The notes beneath the pieces are model-generated. The model did no database searches. It saw only the letters and a program-made list of their open reading frames with translations, and had not been told where the DNA came from. Below, in pieces: positions 1 through 8,314 of a stretch of 64,000 nt of DNA. The position numbers were made by a program, and so were the translations under genes. Each line of letters begins with the position of its first letter. The first letter of the stretch is position 1. This DNA comes from Dolomitihabitans soli (GTDB lineage Bacteria > Actinomycetota > Actinomycetes > Streptosporangiales > Streptosporangiaceae): the NCBI RefSeq assembly GCF_022213955.1, contig NZ_JAKNTW010000024.1:146048-210047 (forward strand), in the 5' to 3' direction.

Positions 1-431
1 ACCTGGTGGACCGGCCCGCGCGGACGCTGGACCGGATCTGCGCCTTTCTCGGCGTCGAGCAGGGCGTCCTCACCGAGGTCCCCAGGGAGAACGTGACCGC
101 GCACCCCGAGGCCGGCCACGGCCACCAGTTGCTGTCGGCGACGCTGCGCGCCGGGGCGCGGGTCGGCGGCTACCTGGGGCCGCTGGGCACGGTGCTCACC
201 CAGCCGCTGGAAGGGCTGCTCCAACGGCGAGGGCATCCGAGACGACCGCTCACCTGGGAGCAGCGGCAGTCGCTCCTCCCCCGTTTCGCCGCCGACATCG
301 CCCTGCTGCAGCAGGTCACCGGCGACGACTTCAGCGACTGGCTCGGCCCCAAGGCCCGCTCGGGAGGGCTGGTCGGCGCGCGCCCCGACGGCCAGCGGCA
401 GGCCCGCAACGGCCGCGCCGGCCTCCCGTGA
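1..431 (+). CDS. sulfotransferase family protein, 3' part only
   Basis: The gene enters from the left edge, so its start is not visible; the reading frame is open from base 3 to the TGA at 429-431. The product has the C-terminal signature of PAPS-dependent sulfotransferases: a segment like 'LVDRPARTLDRICAFLGV' (helix following the sulfate-donor site), then 'PRENVTAHP', and a terminal pattern of an aromatic/acidic helix ending 'DDFSDWL'. The PAPS-binding P-loop lies outside the window, so the activity cannot be checked. The last ~30 residues are low-complexity Arg/Gly/Ala. Family assignment is moderately sure; substrate unknown. Confidence 0.6.
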   Translation, partial: LVDRPARTLDRICAFLGVEQGVLTEVPRENVTAHPEAGHGHQLLSATLRAGARVGGYLGPLGTVLTQPLEGLLQRRGHPRRPLTWEQRQSLLPRFAADIALLQQVTGDDFSDWLGPKARSGGLVGARPDGQRQARNGRAGLP

Positions 432-510
432 TCGGCGGCAGGCCCGGTTCGGCCCCGCGCGACCAGCGCCACTCGGCACGGTCGCGTCCAGGCACGGCAG
501 GACCGCGCGC

Positions 511-690
511 ACCAACACGGATCAGCGCGGGCCAGCGCGGCTCGGCACAGGTCAGCACGGGCCAGCGCGGCTCGGCACAGGCGAGTACGGATCAGCACGG
601 ATCAGCGCAGGTCAGCACGGATCAGCGCCGCTCGGCGCAGGTGAGCACGGATCAGCGCAGTTCGGCGTGGGTCAGCGCAGTTCGGTGCGG
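511..690. repeat. 18 tandem copies of a 10-bp unit
   Basis: A strictly 10-bp periodic array without indels, consensus close to ATCAGCACGG with variants such as GTCAGCACGG, CTCGGCGCAG and TTCGGCGTGG. Every third unit is more alike, giving a weak 30-bp higher-order period. It lies between the convergent sulfotransferase and glycoside-hydrolase-like genes, and the stop codon of the latter (672-674) is inside it. Degenerate units may extend left to about 460. Confidence 0.85.
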
Positions 691-1625
691 AGCTCGTGCG
701 CGCCGTCGTCCCTGGTGTACTCGTAGTAGAGCCGGACGCGGTCCGCCGGCAGCTCCACGATGTCGAGATAGCGCAGGCCGCCGCCGCGATGGGGCGACAC
801 GGCGGCAGGCGCGGCGCCCAGCGGCGCCAGCTCGGCCGGATCGGAGCCGGCTGCCACACCCGTCCGCTCCTCGTAGTTCTCCGCCGCGCTGGCCCGCCCG
901 TCGTAGAAGGCCAGCACCTGCTCGCCGACGAACCGCACCGCCGTGACGCGGGCGCCCCGGCCGTCCCACCCGCCGGGACGGCCGCTCAGCGCGGTCCCGT
1001 GCCAGGTCCACTTCAGCCCGTCGGCGCTGGTCGCGTAGTCGGTGACCATCTGGTCCGCCTCGTCGGGCCGGGCCAGGGGGTGGCACGACGCCCACAGGTG
1101 CCACACGCCGCCCCGCCGCAGGATGACCGGGTCCTTCACGCCCGTCTTCGGGTCGCCGGGGAGCACGGTCCTGCGCAGCCGCGGATCGAAGGTCGCGGGG
1201 TCGTCGGCCTCCAACACCTCCACCCGCCAGTGCTTGGTGCCGTGGGTGGCGCAGCTGAGATACAGCCGCCAGCGCCCTTCGGGGGTGCGCACCAGTGCCG
1301 GGCGTTCGAGGGACTCCGTGTCCATCTCCTCGCTGGTGATCGTCGCCACGGTCTCGAACACCTCGCCGCAGACGGAACGGGCGACCACGATCGCGTGCCC
1401 CCGGCCCTGTCCCAGCGGGCGGCGCAGGCGGTAGGCGAGGTAGATCAGCCCGTCGGCGGCGACCGCGCTGGGCGCGCCGGCCCAGTGGCCGTCTCCCGCG
1501 ACGGCGGGCGCGACGGCGACCACCGAACGACCGGGGGCCGGGAGCAGCGCGGCGAGCCGGGGATCGTTCTCATCGATCAGCATGGGGTCGAGGCTAGGCG
1601 GTGCTTCGGAAGCGCTCACAGACAT
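672..1625 (-). CDS. five-bladed beta-propeller glycoside hydrolase-like protein (GH43/GH32 type)
   Basis: The 317-residue product has no signal peptide and repeating blade strands such as 'APSAVAADGLIYLAYRLRR', 'ERPALVRTPEGRWRLYLSC', 'GVKDPVILRRGGVWHLWAS' and 'RYLDIVELPADRVRLYYEY', typical of the five-bladed fold of GH43, GH32 and related sialidase-like enzymes. The 'KDPVILR' strand corresponds to the place where these families carry a catalytic or pKa-modulating Asp. Two in-frame ATGs are possible (1625 and 1583); neither has a strong ribosome binding site. The final residues (ELRTELR) are encoded inside the 10-bp tandem array. Substrate unknown; the fold call is fairly safe, the enzyme class is inference. 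Confidence 0.6.
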   Translation of the reverse strand: MSVSASEAPPSLDPMLIDENDPRLAALLPAPGRSVVAVAPAVAGDGHWAGAPSAVAADGLIYLAYRLRRPLGQGRGHAIVVARSVCGEVFETVATITSEEMDTESLERPALVRTPEGRWRLYLSCATHGTKHWRVEVLEADDPATFDPRLRRTVLPGDPKTGVKDPVILRRGGVWHLWASCHPLARPDEADQMVTDYATSADGLKWTWHGTALSGRPGGWDGRGARVTAVRFVGEQVLAFYDGRASAAENYEERTGVAAGSDPAELAPLGAAPAAVSPHRGGGLRYLDIVELPADRVRLYYEYTRDDGAHELRTELR

Positions 1626-1673
1626 TCACCATTCGTGGTCGCGGCGTCGGCCTGACTTTGACGTCCGAATTAG

Positions 1674-1690
1674 CCTACCGAATTGGTAGG
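1674..1690. promoter_or_regulatory. inverted repeat, candidate operator
   Basis: CCTACC-GAATT-GGTAGG is a perfect 6-bp inverted repeat with a 5-bp AT-rich centre, about 50 bp upstream of the - strand glycoside-hydrolase-like gene and downstream of the next - strand gene. Symmetry and AT core suit a TetR/GntR-type dimer operator; there is no T-run to suggest a terminator. Confidence 0.4.
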
Positions 1691-1705
1691 TTGGATGGGG
1701 AAGGA

Positions 1706-2230
1706 CTAGTCGAGCCGGCCCTCCTCCCGGTGCGGCCAGGGCGAGGCCGCCACGACGGTCCCGTACAGCACATGGTCGGCGAGCAACGCGACCCGTTCGG
1801 CGACCCGGTGGTCCTCCTTGCGCGGCAGGCCGAGCACCGGGGCGATGCCGACCTCGAAGACCCCCCAGAACAGCAGCCCGTAGGCCGGTCCCGCCCACGG
1901 CCGCCTGCGCAGGGCGCGGGGCAGGGCCCCGAAGAGGGCGCCGCCGGCCGTCCCGTAGAGCCAGTGCACGGCCTCGATCAAAACCGGACGCCGCTCGGGC
2001 GGGAAGCGGTGCAGCAGCCCCGGGGTCGCACGTTCCAGGACCGACTCCGGCGGCACCTTCTCGATCACGCCGAGCGCCGCCGACGCCTGGCGCAGACCGG
2101 ACATGGCCATCGCGCCGATCGCGCCACGGGCCGCGGCGCGCAGGATCGGCCGCGCCGCTCCGCGGCCTCCGGCCGGCCGGGTGCCCCCGGACGACTCGGT
2201 GGCCGGGGACGTGACCCGGGTCTGCGTCAT
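1706..2230 (-). CDS. membrane-associated protein of unknown function, DUF1440/DUF6789-like
   Basis: The 174-residue product carries an N-terminal hydrophobic helix motif 'ARGAIGAMAMSGLRQ', a conserved-looking 'PPESVLERATPGLL' segment, and hydrophobic stretches around 'AVHWLYGTAGGALFGALP' and 'GLLFWGVFEVGIAPVLGLP', giving about three predicted membrane segments. The architecture resembles small integral membrane proteins annotated DUF1440 or DUF6789; no catalytic motif is evident. ATG 2230 is preferred over GTG 2239 because GAAGAAGG lies about 9 bases before it. It is divergent from the hydrogenase operon and shares its promoter region, but no functional link is shown. Confidence 0.5.
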   Translation of the reverse strand: MTQTRVTSPATESSGGTRPAGGRGAARPILRAAARGAIGAMAMSGLRQASAALGVIEKVPPESVLERATPGLLHRFPPERRPVLIEAVHWLYGTAGGALFGALPRALRRRPWAGPAYGLLFWGVFEVGIAPVLGLPRKEDHRVAERVALLADHVLYGTVVAASPWPHREEGRLD

Positions 2231-2341
2231 GCGCCGCACCTTCTTCGCCGATCCGTCACTCTACGCAACCATTTGATACCAAGGCCAACCGGTCCCAAAC
2301 CTGCCGCTGACCTGCACGGACTAGATGCGGCGCACACTTAC

Positions 2342-2357
2342 CCGTCGCCTTCGACGG
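2342..2357. promoter_or_regulatory. small inverted repeat upstream of hhyS
   Basis: CCGTCG-CCTT-CGACGG, a perfect 6-bp inverted repeat with a 4-base loop, ends 49 bases before the hhyS start codon. It could be an operator or a 5' leader hairpin of the hydrogenase transcript. The divergent promoter region 2231-2406 holds no other clear element. Confidence 0.3.
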
Positions 2358-2406
2358 TTGATAAACACAGCATGACGCCTGATTGGCCGATAAGGGGGCC
2401 TGCGCC

Positions 2407-3453
2407 ATGAGTGCAGCCGAGACGAAGACCGCGCTGGACGAGGTTCACATCTTGTGGACCTCCGAGGGGATGAGCTGCGACGGGGACACCGTCTCGGTGA
2501 CGGCCGCCACGCTGCCGAGCATCGAGGACGTCGTCCTCGGCCTCGTCCCCGGCCTGCCCAAGGTGCACCTGCACAACAAGGTGCTGGCCATGGAGGTGGG
2601 CGCGAACTTCATGGCCGCCTTCCACCAGGCCGCGGAGGACACGCTGGGGCCGTTCATCCTGGTGATGGAGGGCTCGATCCCGAACGAGCGGATCAACGGG
2701 GAGGGCTTCTGGACGTCGATGGGCAACGACCCGGTGACCGGCGAGCCCATCACCGTCAACCAGTGGATCGACCGGCTCGCGCCCAAGGCGTGGGCGGTGG
2801 TCGCGGCCGGGACCTGCGCGACGTACGGCGGCATCCACGCGATGGCCGGCAACCCGACGGGATGCATGGGCCTCTCCGACTACCTCGGCCACGACTTCCG
2901 CTCGGCGGGCGGCCTGCCCATCGTCAACGTGCCCGGGTGCCCCGTGCAGCCCGACAACTTCATGGAGACGCTGACCTGGCTGCTCTACCAGGCCGCCGGG
3001 CTCGCCCCGATGATCCCGCTCGACGATCAGCTCCGCCCGACGTGGCTGTTCGGCAAGACGGTGCACGAGGGATGCGACCGAGCCGGCTACTACGAGCAGG
3101 GTGATTTCGCGAAGGACTACAACTCCCCCAAATGCCAGGTGCGGATCGGCTGCTGGGGACCGGTGGTCAACTGCAACGTGACCAAGCGCGGCTGGATGGA
3201 CGGCGTCGGCGGCTGCCCCAACGTGGGCGGGATCTGCATCGGCTGCACGATGCCCGGCTTCCCCGACAAGTTCATGCCGTTCATGGACCAGCCGCCCGGC
3301 GGCACGGTGTCCTCGGCGATGTCCACGGCGTACGGATCGCTGATCCGCAAGCTACGCGGGATCACCAACAAGACCGTGAACAAGGAACCGAAGTGGCGGC
3401 ACAACCGCCCCGAGCTGACCAGCGGATACGACCCCCGCTGGGGCCAGGGATAG
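2407..3453 (+). CDS. hhyS: group 1h [NiFe]-hydrogenase small subunit
   Basis: This 348-residue electron-transfer subunit carries the Fe-S clusters of a high-affinity, oxygen-insensitive H2-uptake hydrogenase (former group 5). Near the N-terminus the proximal-cluster motif reads G-M-S-C24-D-G-D27, with Asp in place of the second Cys of the usual CxxC; a three-Cys/one-Asp proximal cluster is known for this actinobacterial type. Further cluster ligands are in 'AAGTCATYGG', 'NVPGCPVQP', 'HEGCDR', 'GCWGPVVNC' and 'CIGCTMPG'. No Tat signal peptide is present, consistent with a cytoplasm-facing enzyme. ATG 2407 is chosen because AAGGGGG lies 9 bases upstream. First gene of a tightly packed operon running to hypE. 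Confidence 0.93.
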   Translation: MSAAETKTALDEVHILWTSEGMSCDGDTVSVTAATLPSIEDVVLGLVPGLPKVHLHNKVLAMEVGANFMAAFHQAAEDTLGPFILVMEGSIPNERINGEGFWTSMGNDPVTGEPITVNQWIDRLAPKAWAVVAAGTCATYGGIHAMAGNPTGCMGLSDYLGHDFRSAGGLPIVNVPGCPVQPDNFMETLTWLLYQAAGLAPMIPLDDQLRPTWLFGKTVHEGCDRAGYYEQGDFAKDYNSPKCQVRIGCWGPVVNCNVTKRGWMDGVGGCPNVGGICIGCTMPGFPDKFMPFMDQPPGGTVSSAMSTAYGSLIRKLRGITNKTVNKEPKWRHNRPELTSGYDPRWGQG

Positions 3454-3469
3454 CAGGGGGAAGGTCGAA

Positions 3470-5269
3470 GTGGCAATCCGCACGCAACAGGCGCAGGAGT
3501 CCCGCGAGCTCGTCGAGATGTCCTGGGACCCGATCACGAGAATCATCGGCAACCTGGGCATCTACACCAAGATCGACTTCAAGAACAACGAGGTCGTCGA
3601 GTGTAAGAGCACATCATCGCTGTTCCGGGGCTACAGCGTGTTCATGCGCGGCAAGGATCCCCGGGACTCGCACTTCATCACCAGCCGGATCTGCGGCATC
3701 TGCGGCGACAACCACGCGACCTGCTCCGTCTACGCGCAGAACATGGCCTACGGCATCAAGTCGCCGCCGCTGGCCGAATGGATCATCAATCTCGGCGAGG
3801 CCGCCGAGTACATTTTCGACCACACGCTCTTCCAGGACAACCTGGTGTTCGTCGACTACTGCGAGCAGATGGTCAAGGAGACCAACCCCGGCATGCTGCG
3901 CCGGGCGGAGACGACCGAGGCGCCCAGGGGGAGCATCCACGGGCTGCGGACCATCGCCGACATCATGCGGGCCTTCAACCCGTTCACCGGCTCGATGTAC
4001 CGCGAGGCCCTCCAGATGAGCAGGCTCACCCGGGAGATGTTCTGCCTGATGGAGGGGCGGCACGTGCATCCCTCGACGCTGTATCCCGGCGGGGTGGGCA
4101 CGGTCGCGACGCCGCAGTTGTTCACCGACTACCTGGTCCGGCTGCTGAAGGTGCTCGACTTCGTCAAGAAGGCCGTCCCGATGAACGACGACCTCTTCGA
4201 CTTCTTCTACGAGGCGCTGCCCGGCTACGAGGAGGTCGGCCGGCGACGGGTCATGCTGGGCTGCTGGGGATCCTTCCAGGATCCCGACGGGGTCGACTAC
4301 GACTACCGGAACATGGGCGAGTGGGGCCGGCGGATGTACGTGACGCCCGGCATCGTCCTGGACGGCGAGCTGCGGACGACGAGCCTGGTCGACATCAACG
4401 TCGGGCTGCGGATCCTGCTGGGCAGCTCCTACTACGACGACTGGCAGCAGGAGGAGACCTTCGTCACGCACGACCCGCTGGGCAACCCGATCGACCAGCG
4501 GCACCCCTGGAACCAGACGACGCTGCCGAGGCCGCAGAAACGCGACCTCGCGGACGGCAACTACAGCTGGGTGATGAGCCCGCGCTGGTACGACTCCGCC
4601 ACCGACGACCACCTCGCGCTGGACACCGGCGGCGGGCCCCTCGCCCGGCTGTGGACGACCGCGCTCGCCGGGATCGTCGACACCGGAGCGGTGAAGGCGA
4701 CCGGCCACAGCGTGCAGATCAACCTGCCCAAGAGCGCGGCCTTCCCGGAGATGCAGTTCGAGTGGAAGATCCCGCAGTGGTCGAACACCATCGAGCGGAA
4801 CCGCGCCCGCGCCTACTTCATCGCCTACTCCGCCGCGATGGCGGTCTACTTCGTGGAGAAGGCGATGGCGGAGGTCAGGGCCGGGCGCACGAAGGTCTTC
4901 ACCGACTTCGAGGTGCCCGAGGAGGCGATCGGCTGCGGCTTCCACGAGGCGGTGCGCGGCGTGCTGTCCCACCACATGGTGATCCGCGAGGGGAAGATCG
5001 CGAACTACCACCCGTATCCGCCCACCCCGTGGAACGCCAGCCCGCGCGACATCTACGGCACCCCCGGCCCGTATGAGGACGCCGTGCAGGGGACGCACAT
5101 CTTCGAGGAGAACGGCCCCGCGAACTTCAAGGGCATCGACATCATGCGGACGGTCCGCAGTTTCGACCCCTGCCTGCCCTGTGGCGTGCACATGTACCTC
5201 GGCGACGGCAAGGTCCTCAAGCAGGTGCACTCCCCCACGCTGGGCACGAGCGTCTCCGGCCAGGTGTGA
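3470..5269 (+). CDS. hhyL: group 1h [NiFe]-hydrogenase large (catalytic) subunit
   Basis: The 599-residue catalytic subunit holds the NiFe(CN)2CO site. The L1 motif R73-I-C75-G-I-C78-G-D-N-H82 and the L2 motif D566-P-C568-L-P-C571-G-V-H574 provide the four metal-binding cysteines. After His574 there are 25 residues beginning 'MYLGDGKVLK', the expected C-terminal extension to be removed by the maturation protease after nickel insertion. Translation starts at GTG 3470, preceded by GGGGGAAGG at good spacing, 16 bases after hhyS. The enzyme oxidises atmospheric-level H2 and feeds electrons to the respiratory chain in related actinobacteria, typically during starvation; that role here is by family knowledge. 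Confidence 0.94.
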   Translation: MAIRTQQAQESRELVEMSWDPITRIIGNLGIYTKIDFKNNEVVECKSTSSLFRGYSVFMRGKDPRDSHFITSRICGICGDNHATCSVYAQNMAYGIKSPPLAEWIINLGEAAEYIFDHTLFQDNLVFVDYCEQMVKETNPGMLRRAETTEAPRGSIHGLRTIADIMRAFNPFTGSMYREALQMSRLTREMFCLMEGRHVHPSTLYPGGVGTVATPQLFTDYLVRLLKVLDFVKKAVPMNDDLFDFFYEALPGYEEVGRRRVMLGCWGSFQDPDGVDYDYRNMGEWGRRMYVTPGIVLDGELRTTSLVDINVGLRILLGSSYYDDWQQEETFVTHDPLGNPIDQRHPWNQTTLPRPQKRDLADGNYSWVMSPRWYDSATDDHLALDTGGGPLARLWTTALAGIVDTGAVKATGHSVQINLPKSAAFPEMQFEWKIPQWSNTIERNRARAYFIAYSAAMAVYFVEKAMAEVRAGRTKVFTDFEVPEEAIGCGFHEAVRGVLSHHMVIREGKIANYHPYPPTPWNASPRDIYGTPGPYEDAVQGTHIFEENGPANFKGIDIMRTVRSFDPCLPCGVHMYLGDGKVLKQVHSPTLGTSVSGQV

Positions 5270-5271
5270 CC

Positions 5272-5796
5272 ATGGAACGCGACGACCACGAGGCGGCCGA
5301 CCGGGTCGGCCACGTCTGCGCCCTGCTGGAGCGGACCGAGTCGCTCCCCGACCCGGCCGCCAGGACGACCGCCATCGAGCTGCTCCAGTCACTGCTGGAG
5401 CTGTACGGCGAGGCGCTGGCGCGTGTCATGGCCGCCGGTGACGACGCGCTGCGCAAGGAGCTGGCCGACGACGAGCTGGTGTCGCACCTGCTGCTGCTGC
5501 ACGGCCTGCACCCGGTGGACCCGCGCACCCGCGCGGAGGCGGCGCTGGGGCGGCTCCGCCCGATCCTCGGCCGGGCGACCGCGGAGCTGGTGGACCTGGC
5601 GGAGAACGTGGCACGCGTACGGCTCCGCCAGGATCGCGGCGGATGCGGCGGCGCGACGGCCAGGCTGCGCACCGCCGTACAGGAGGCGATCCGCGACGCG
5701 GCTCCGGAGATCGAGCGGGTGGAGATCGACGAGGCGGGCCCGGCGCCCGTGCTGATCCCCGTCGAGAGCCTGCGGCGCGGCACGGGGGCGGCATGA
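5272..5796 (+). CDS. NifU-like C-terminal domain protein in the hydrogenase operon
   Basis: The 174-residue product has an N-terminal helical half and a C-terminal half in which 'GGCGGATARLRTAVQEAIRD' followed by 'APEIERVEIDE' resembles the NifU C-terminal Fe-S scaffold domain, though the usual CxxC is reduced to a single Cys in GGCGG. Similar proteins are annotated beside group 1h hydrogenases and may help supply Fe-S clusters to HhyS; this role is inferred from position. ATG 5272 begins 3 bases after the hhyL stop; a GTG at 5266 overlapping that stop is possible. Its own stop overlaps the next start (ATGA). Confidence 0.65.
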   Translation: MERDDHEAADRVGHVCALLERTESLPDPAARTTAIELLQSLLELYGEALARVMAAGDDALRKELADDELVSHLLLLHGLHPVDPRTRAEAALGRLRPILGRATAELVDLAENVARVRLRQDRGGCGGATARLRTAVQEAIRDAAPEIERVEIDEAGPAPVLIPVESLRRGTGAA

Positions 5797-6437
5797 CGAC
5801 GCGGATCGCGGACAGCGGGCTGCACAGGCTGATCAACCGGCCCGCCGGGCAACGGCAGGAGCGGGCCGAACGCTGCGAGCTGTGCGCCGCGCCCGTCGCC
5901 CCGGCCCACCGGCACCTGCTGGACCGCGGCGCCCGCGAGCTGCGCTGCGCCTGCCGGGCCTGCGCCGTGCTGTTCGACCACGCCGCCGCCGGCGGGGACC
6001 GGTATCGCCTGGTCCCGGACCGGCGGTGGCACCTCACTGACTTCGCCCTCGACGACGCGACCTGGGAGGGCCTCCGCATCCCGGTGCGGATGGCGTTCTT
6101 CCTCCGCGACTCGGCGGCGGGACGGACGGCCCTGCTGTACCCCAGCCCGGCCGGCGCCGTCGAGTCGCCGCTGAAGCAGGCGACCTGGGATGAGCTGGAG
6201 CGGGTCAACCCGGTGCTGCGCCGGTTGGCGCACGACGTGGAGGCCCTGCTCGTGGACCGCACGGGCGACTCGCGGGACCACTGGCTGGTGCCCGTCGACG
6301 ACTGCTACGCGCTGGTCGGACTGCTGCGCACCCACTGGAAAGGGCTGGCGGGCGGCGCCGACGTGTGGCAGGAGATCGCCCGGTTCTTCACCGAACTACG
6401 CGGGCGGGCCAAATCCGTCGCCGCGACCGGCATGTGA
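5793..6437 (+). CDS. DUF5947-type hydrogenase-locus protein
   Basis: The 214-residue product has two CxxC pairs near the N-terminus ('CELCAAP' and 'CRACAVLF'), forming a rubredoxin- or zinc-ribbon-like metal site, followed by a globular domain with 'YRLVPDRRWHLTDFALDD', 'MAFFLRDS' and 'LYPSPAGAVES'. This pattern matches the family called DUF5947, known to me from actinobacterial hydrogenase clusters and without an assigned function. Start overlaps the preceding stop (ATGA), so it is probably co-translated. A metal or redox role in HhyL/HhyS assembly is plausible but unproven. Confidence 0.65.
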   Translation: MTTRIADSGLHRLINRPAGQRQERAERCELCAAPVAPAHRHLLDRGARELRCACRACAVLFDHAAAGGDRYRLVPDRRWHLTDFALDDATWEGLRIPVRMAFFLRDSAAGRTALLYPSPAGAVESPLKQATWDELERVNPVLRRLAHDVEALLVDRTGDSRDHWLVPVDDCYALVGLLRTHWKGLAGGADVWQEIARFFTELRGRAKSVAATGM

Positions 6438-6450
6438 GAGGAACCAGACA

Positions 6451-6657
6451 ATGGCCATCAGGACCGGCAGACCCGAGGTGAGCCCGGACGCCCCCTCGCA
6501 CACCAAGGGCGTCAAGCAGGGCAACTCGCTCGGCCACTACGAGTGCCAGCCGGGCCATCTGCCCGACGGCCGCTCCACGGCCGCCCGATCGACCGGGATC
6601 AATCCCTGCGACCGCGAGCCCATCGACCGCAGCATGCCCAACCTGTCTCCGGCCTGA
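6451..6657 (+). CDS. small conserved-looking protein in the hydrogenase operon
   Basis: A 68-residue hydrophilic product beginning 'MAIRTGRPEVSPDAPSHTKG' and rich in Gly, Ser, Pro and Arg, with one Cys (INPCDREP). There is no membrane segment or signal peptide. It sits 13 bases after the previous gene behind GAGAGGAACC, and 4 bases before the next. Its position between two hydrogenase-associated genes argues that it is real and part of the operon. Function unknown; it could be a small assembly or stabilising factor. Confidence 0.6.
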   Translation: MAIRTGRPEVSPDAPSHTKGVKQGNSLGHYECQPGHLPDGRSTAARSTGINPCDREPIDRSMPNLSPA

Positions 6658-6661
6658 GCCG

Positions 6662-7330
6662 ATGACGACGAGTCAGACTCCTCCGGGCACGGCCTGCCAG
6701 CCGATCCTGCGGATCTCCGTCGAGGGGGTCGAGACGCAGGAGTTCGCGGCCACGCCGACGCTGGCGTTCAGGCTGCGGATCGACGACATCGGCGGGGCGG
6801 CGATCCGGTCGGTCGCCCTGAACACCCACATCCGCATCGACGCGGCCGACCGCACCTACGACGACGCCGGCCAGAAGCGGCTCGCGGAGCTGTTCGGCGC
6901 GCCCGCGGAGTGGGGCAGGAACCTGCGGAGCCTGCTGTGGACGCAGACGGTCACGCAGATACCGGCGTTCACCGGGGGCACGACCGCGATCATCCCGGTG
7001 GGCTGCACCTATGACTTCGAGGTGGCGGCGGCCAAGTATCTGCACGGGCTGCGGGAGGGGGAGGTCCCGCTGGACTTCCTCTTCAGCGGAACGATCTTCT
7101 ACCAGGAGGACGACCGGTTGCGGGCGGTACGGATCCCGTGGGACACCGAAGCCGTCTTCCGGATGCCGGTGCGGGCGTGGAAGGACACGATGGCGCACTA
7201 CTTCCCGAACACCGCCTGGGTACGGCTGAGCCACGAGGCGTTCGACCGGCTGTACGCCTACAAGACGCATCACACGCTGGCCACCTGGGACGACGCGGTG
7301 CACGCCCTGCTCCGGGCGGACGGTGGGTGA
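6662..7330 (+). CDS. DUF6084-type hydrogenase-locus protein
   Basis: The 222-residue product, with no signal peptide or cysteine motif beyond isolated Cys, has segments such as 'ATPTLAFRLRIDD', 'IRSVALNTHIRIDA', 'WGRNLRSLLWTQT', 'YDFEVAAAKYLHGL' and 'MAHYFPNTAWVRL'. It reads as a beta-rich domain like the family annotated DUF6084, which I associate with actinobacterial group 1h hydrogenase operons. No catalytic residues can be proposed. It is closely packed between the 68-residue gene and the next, so it is co-transcribed with hhySL. Confidence 0.6.
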   Translation: MTTSQTPPGTACQPILRISVEGVETQEFAATPTLAFRLRIDDIGGAAIRSVALNTHIRIDAADRTYDDAGQKRLAELFGAPAEWGRNLRSLLWTQTVTQIPAFTGGTTAIIPVGCTYDFEVAAAKYLHGLREGEVPLDFLFSGTIFYQEDDRLRAVRIPWDTEAVFRMPVRAWKDTMAHYFPNTAWVRLSHEAFDRLYAYKTHHTLATWDDAVHALLRADGG

Positions 7331-7333
7331 CCG

Positions 7334-8314
7334 ATGGACCAGGCGGCAGAGATCGCGCGGGCCGTACTCTACGAGGGCTACCTGCTGTGGCCCTACCGGC
7401 AGTCGGCCCCGAAGAACAGGCACCGCTGGACCATCGGCGGCGTCCACCCGGAGCCGTACGGCCGGGCGCACGACGGCAATCCCTGGCTGATGCAGACGCA
7501 GGTCCTCCTCCAGGCCGGTCCGGCCGACACCGTCGAGGCACGGGTGCGTTTCCTGCACGTCGTCACCCATGAGTTCGCCGGCCCGCCGGGGACCACGGGC
7601 GGAGAGGCGCCGGTCCGGGAGGAGGCGACCGAACGGGAGACCGCGGTCACCGGTCTCGGCCTCGCCGAGCTGCTCGGCGGCCCGGCTCGGGTGGAGATCG
7701 ACATCCCGGCGGGCGAGGACGTCGAGTGGCTGACGGACGCCGGCGGGCGGCGGGTCGCCGCGGCGCTGCGCCGCTGGGAGGCGGTGCGCGGGCACGTCGA
7801 GGTGCACGCGGACCTCCTGCGGCCCGGCCTCTGCCGGCTCACCGTCCGGGTCGCCAACACGACCGGCTGGCACGGCGCCTCCCGCGCCGAGGCGCTGAAG
7901 CGCACCCTGGTCTCCGCGCACACCGTCGTGTCCACCGGCGGCGGGCGGTTCGTCTCCCTGATGGACCCGCCGGAGGATCTCCGGGCCTTCGCGGACGGCT
8001 GCCGCAACCTGGGCACCTGGCCGGTCCTGGTCGGCGGCGAAGACGAGCGGCACACGATGCTGTCCTCGCCGATCATCCTCTACGACCACCCGCGGATCTC
8101 CCCCGAGAGCCCCGGCGACCTCTTCGACGCGACGGAGATCGACCAGCTGCTCACCCTGAGCGTGCTGGCCCTGACCGAGGAGGAGCAGCGGGAGATCCGC
8201 GAAGGCGATCCCCGGGGCCGGGCGATCCTCGACCGGTGCGCCGCCCTCTCCCCCGAGCAGCTCATGCGACTGCACGGGACCATGCGCGAGGTACGGCGGG
8301 AGCCCGGAACGTGA
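7334..8314 (+). CDS. conserved hydrogenase-operon protein, unknown function
   Basis: The 326-residue product begins 'MDQAAEIARAVLYEGYLLWP' and contains 'PKNRHRWTIGGVHPEPYGR', 'GAPSR'-type loops and an acidic C-terminus with 'DATEIDQLLTLSVLALTEEE'. It lacks signal peptide, membrane helices and cysteine clusters. Proteins starting 'YEGYLLWPYR' recur next to group 1h hydrogenase genes in actinobacteria in my recollection, but no function is established. It begins 3 bases after the preceding stop and overlaps the protease gene at its end (GTGA), which argues for coupled translation and a shared role in hydrogenase assembly. Confidence 0.6.
   Translation: MDQAAEIARAVLYEGYLLWPYRQSAPKNRHRWTIGGVHPEPYGRAHDGNPWLMQTQVLLQAGPADTVEARVRFLHVVTHEFAGPPGTTGGEAPVREEATERETAVTGLGLAELLGGPARVEIDIPAGEDVEWLTDAGGRRVAAALRRWEAVRGHVEVHADLLRPGLCRLTVRVANTTGWHGASRAEALKRTLVSAHTVVSTGGGRFVSLMDPPEDLRAFADGCRNLGTWPVLVGGEDERHTMLSSPIILYDHPRISPESPGDLFDATEIDQLLTLSVLALTEEEQREIREGDPRGRAILDRCAALSPEQLMRLHGTMREVRREPGT

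Noticed and set aside
428..946. Repetitive + strand ORF (Ser-Thr-Asp-Gln-Arg repeats) and pentapeptide-like - strand ORFs across 170-860
   Set aside because: They are translations of the 10-bp tandem array and of the antisense of neighbouring genes; no start signal, and the array unit is not codon-sized.
3614..5392. 592-residue antisense ORF opposite hhyL
   Set aside because: Long antisense frames are expected in high-GC DNA; composition is Arg/Gly/Val/Asp-rich without domain pattern, while hhyL on the + strand is certain.
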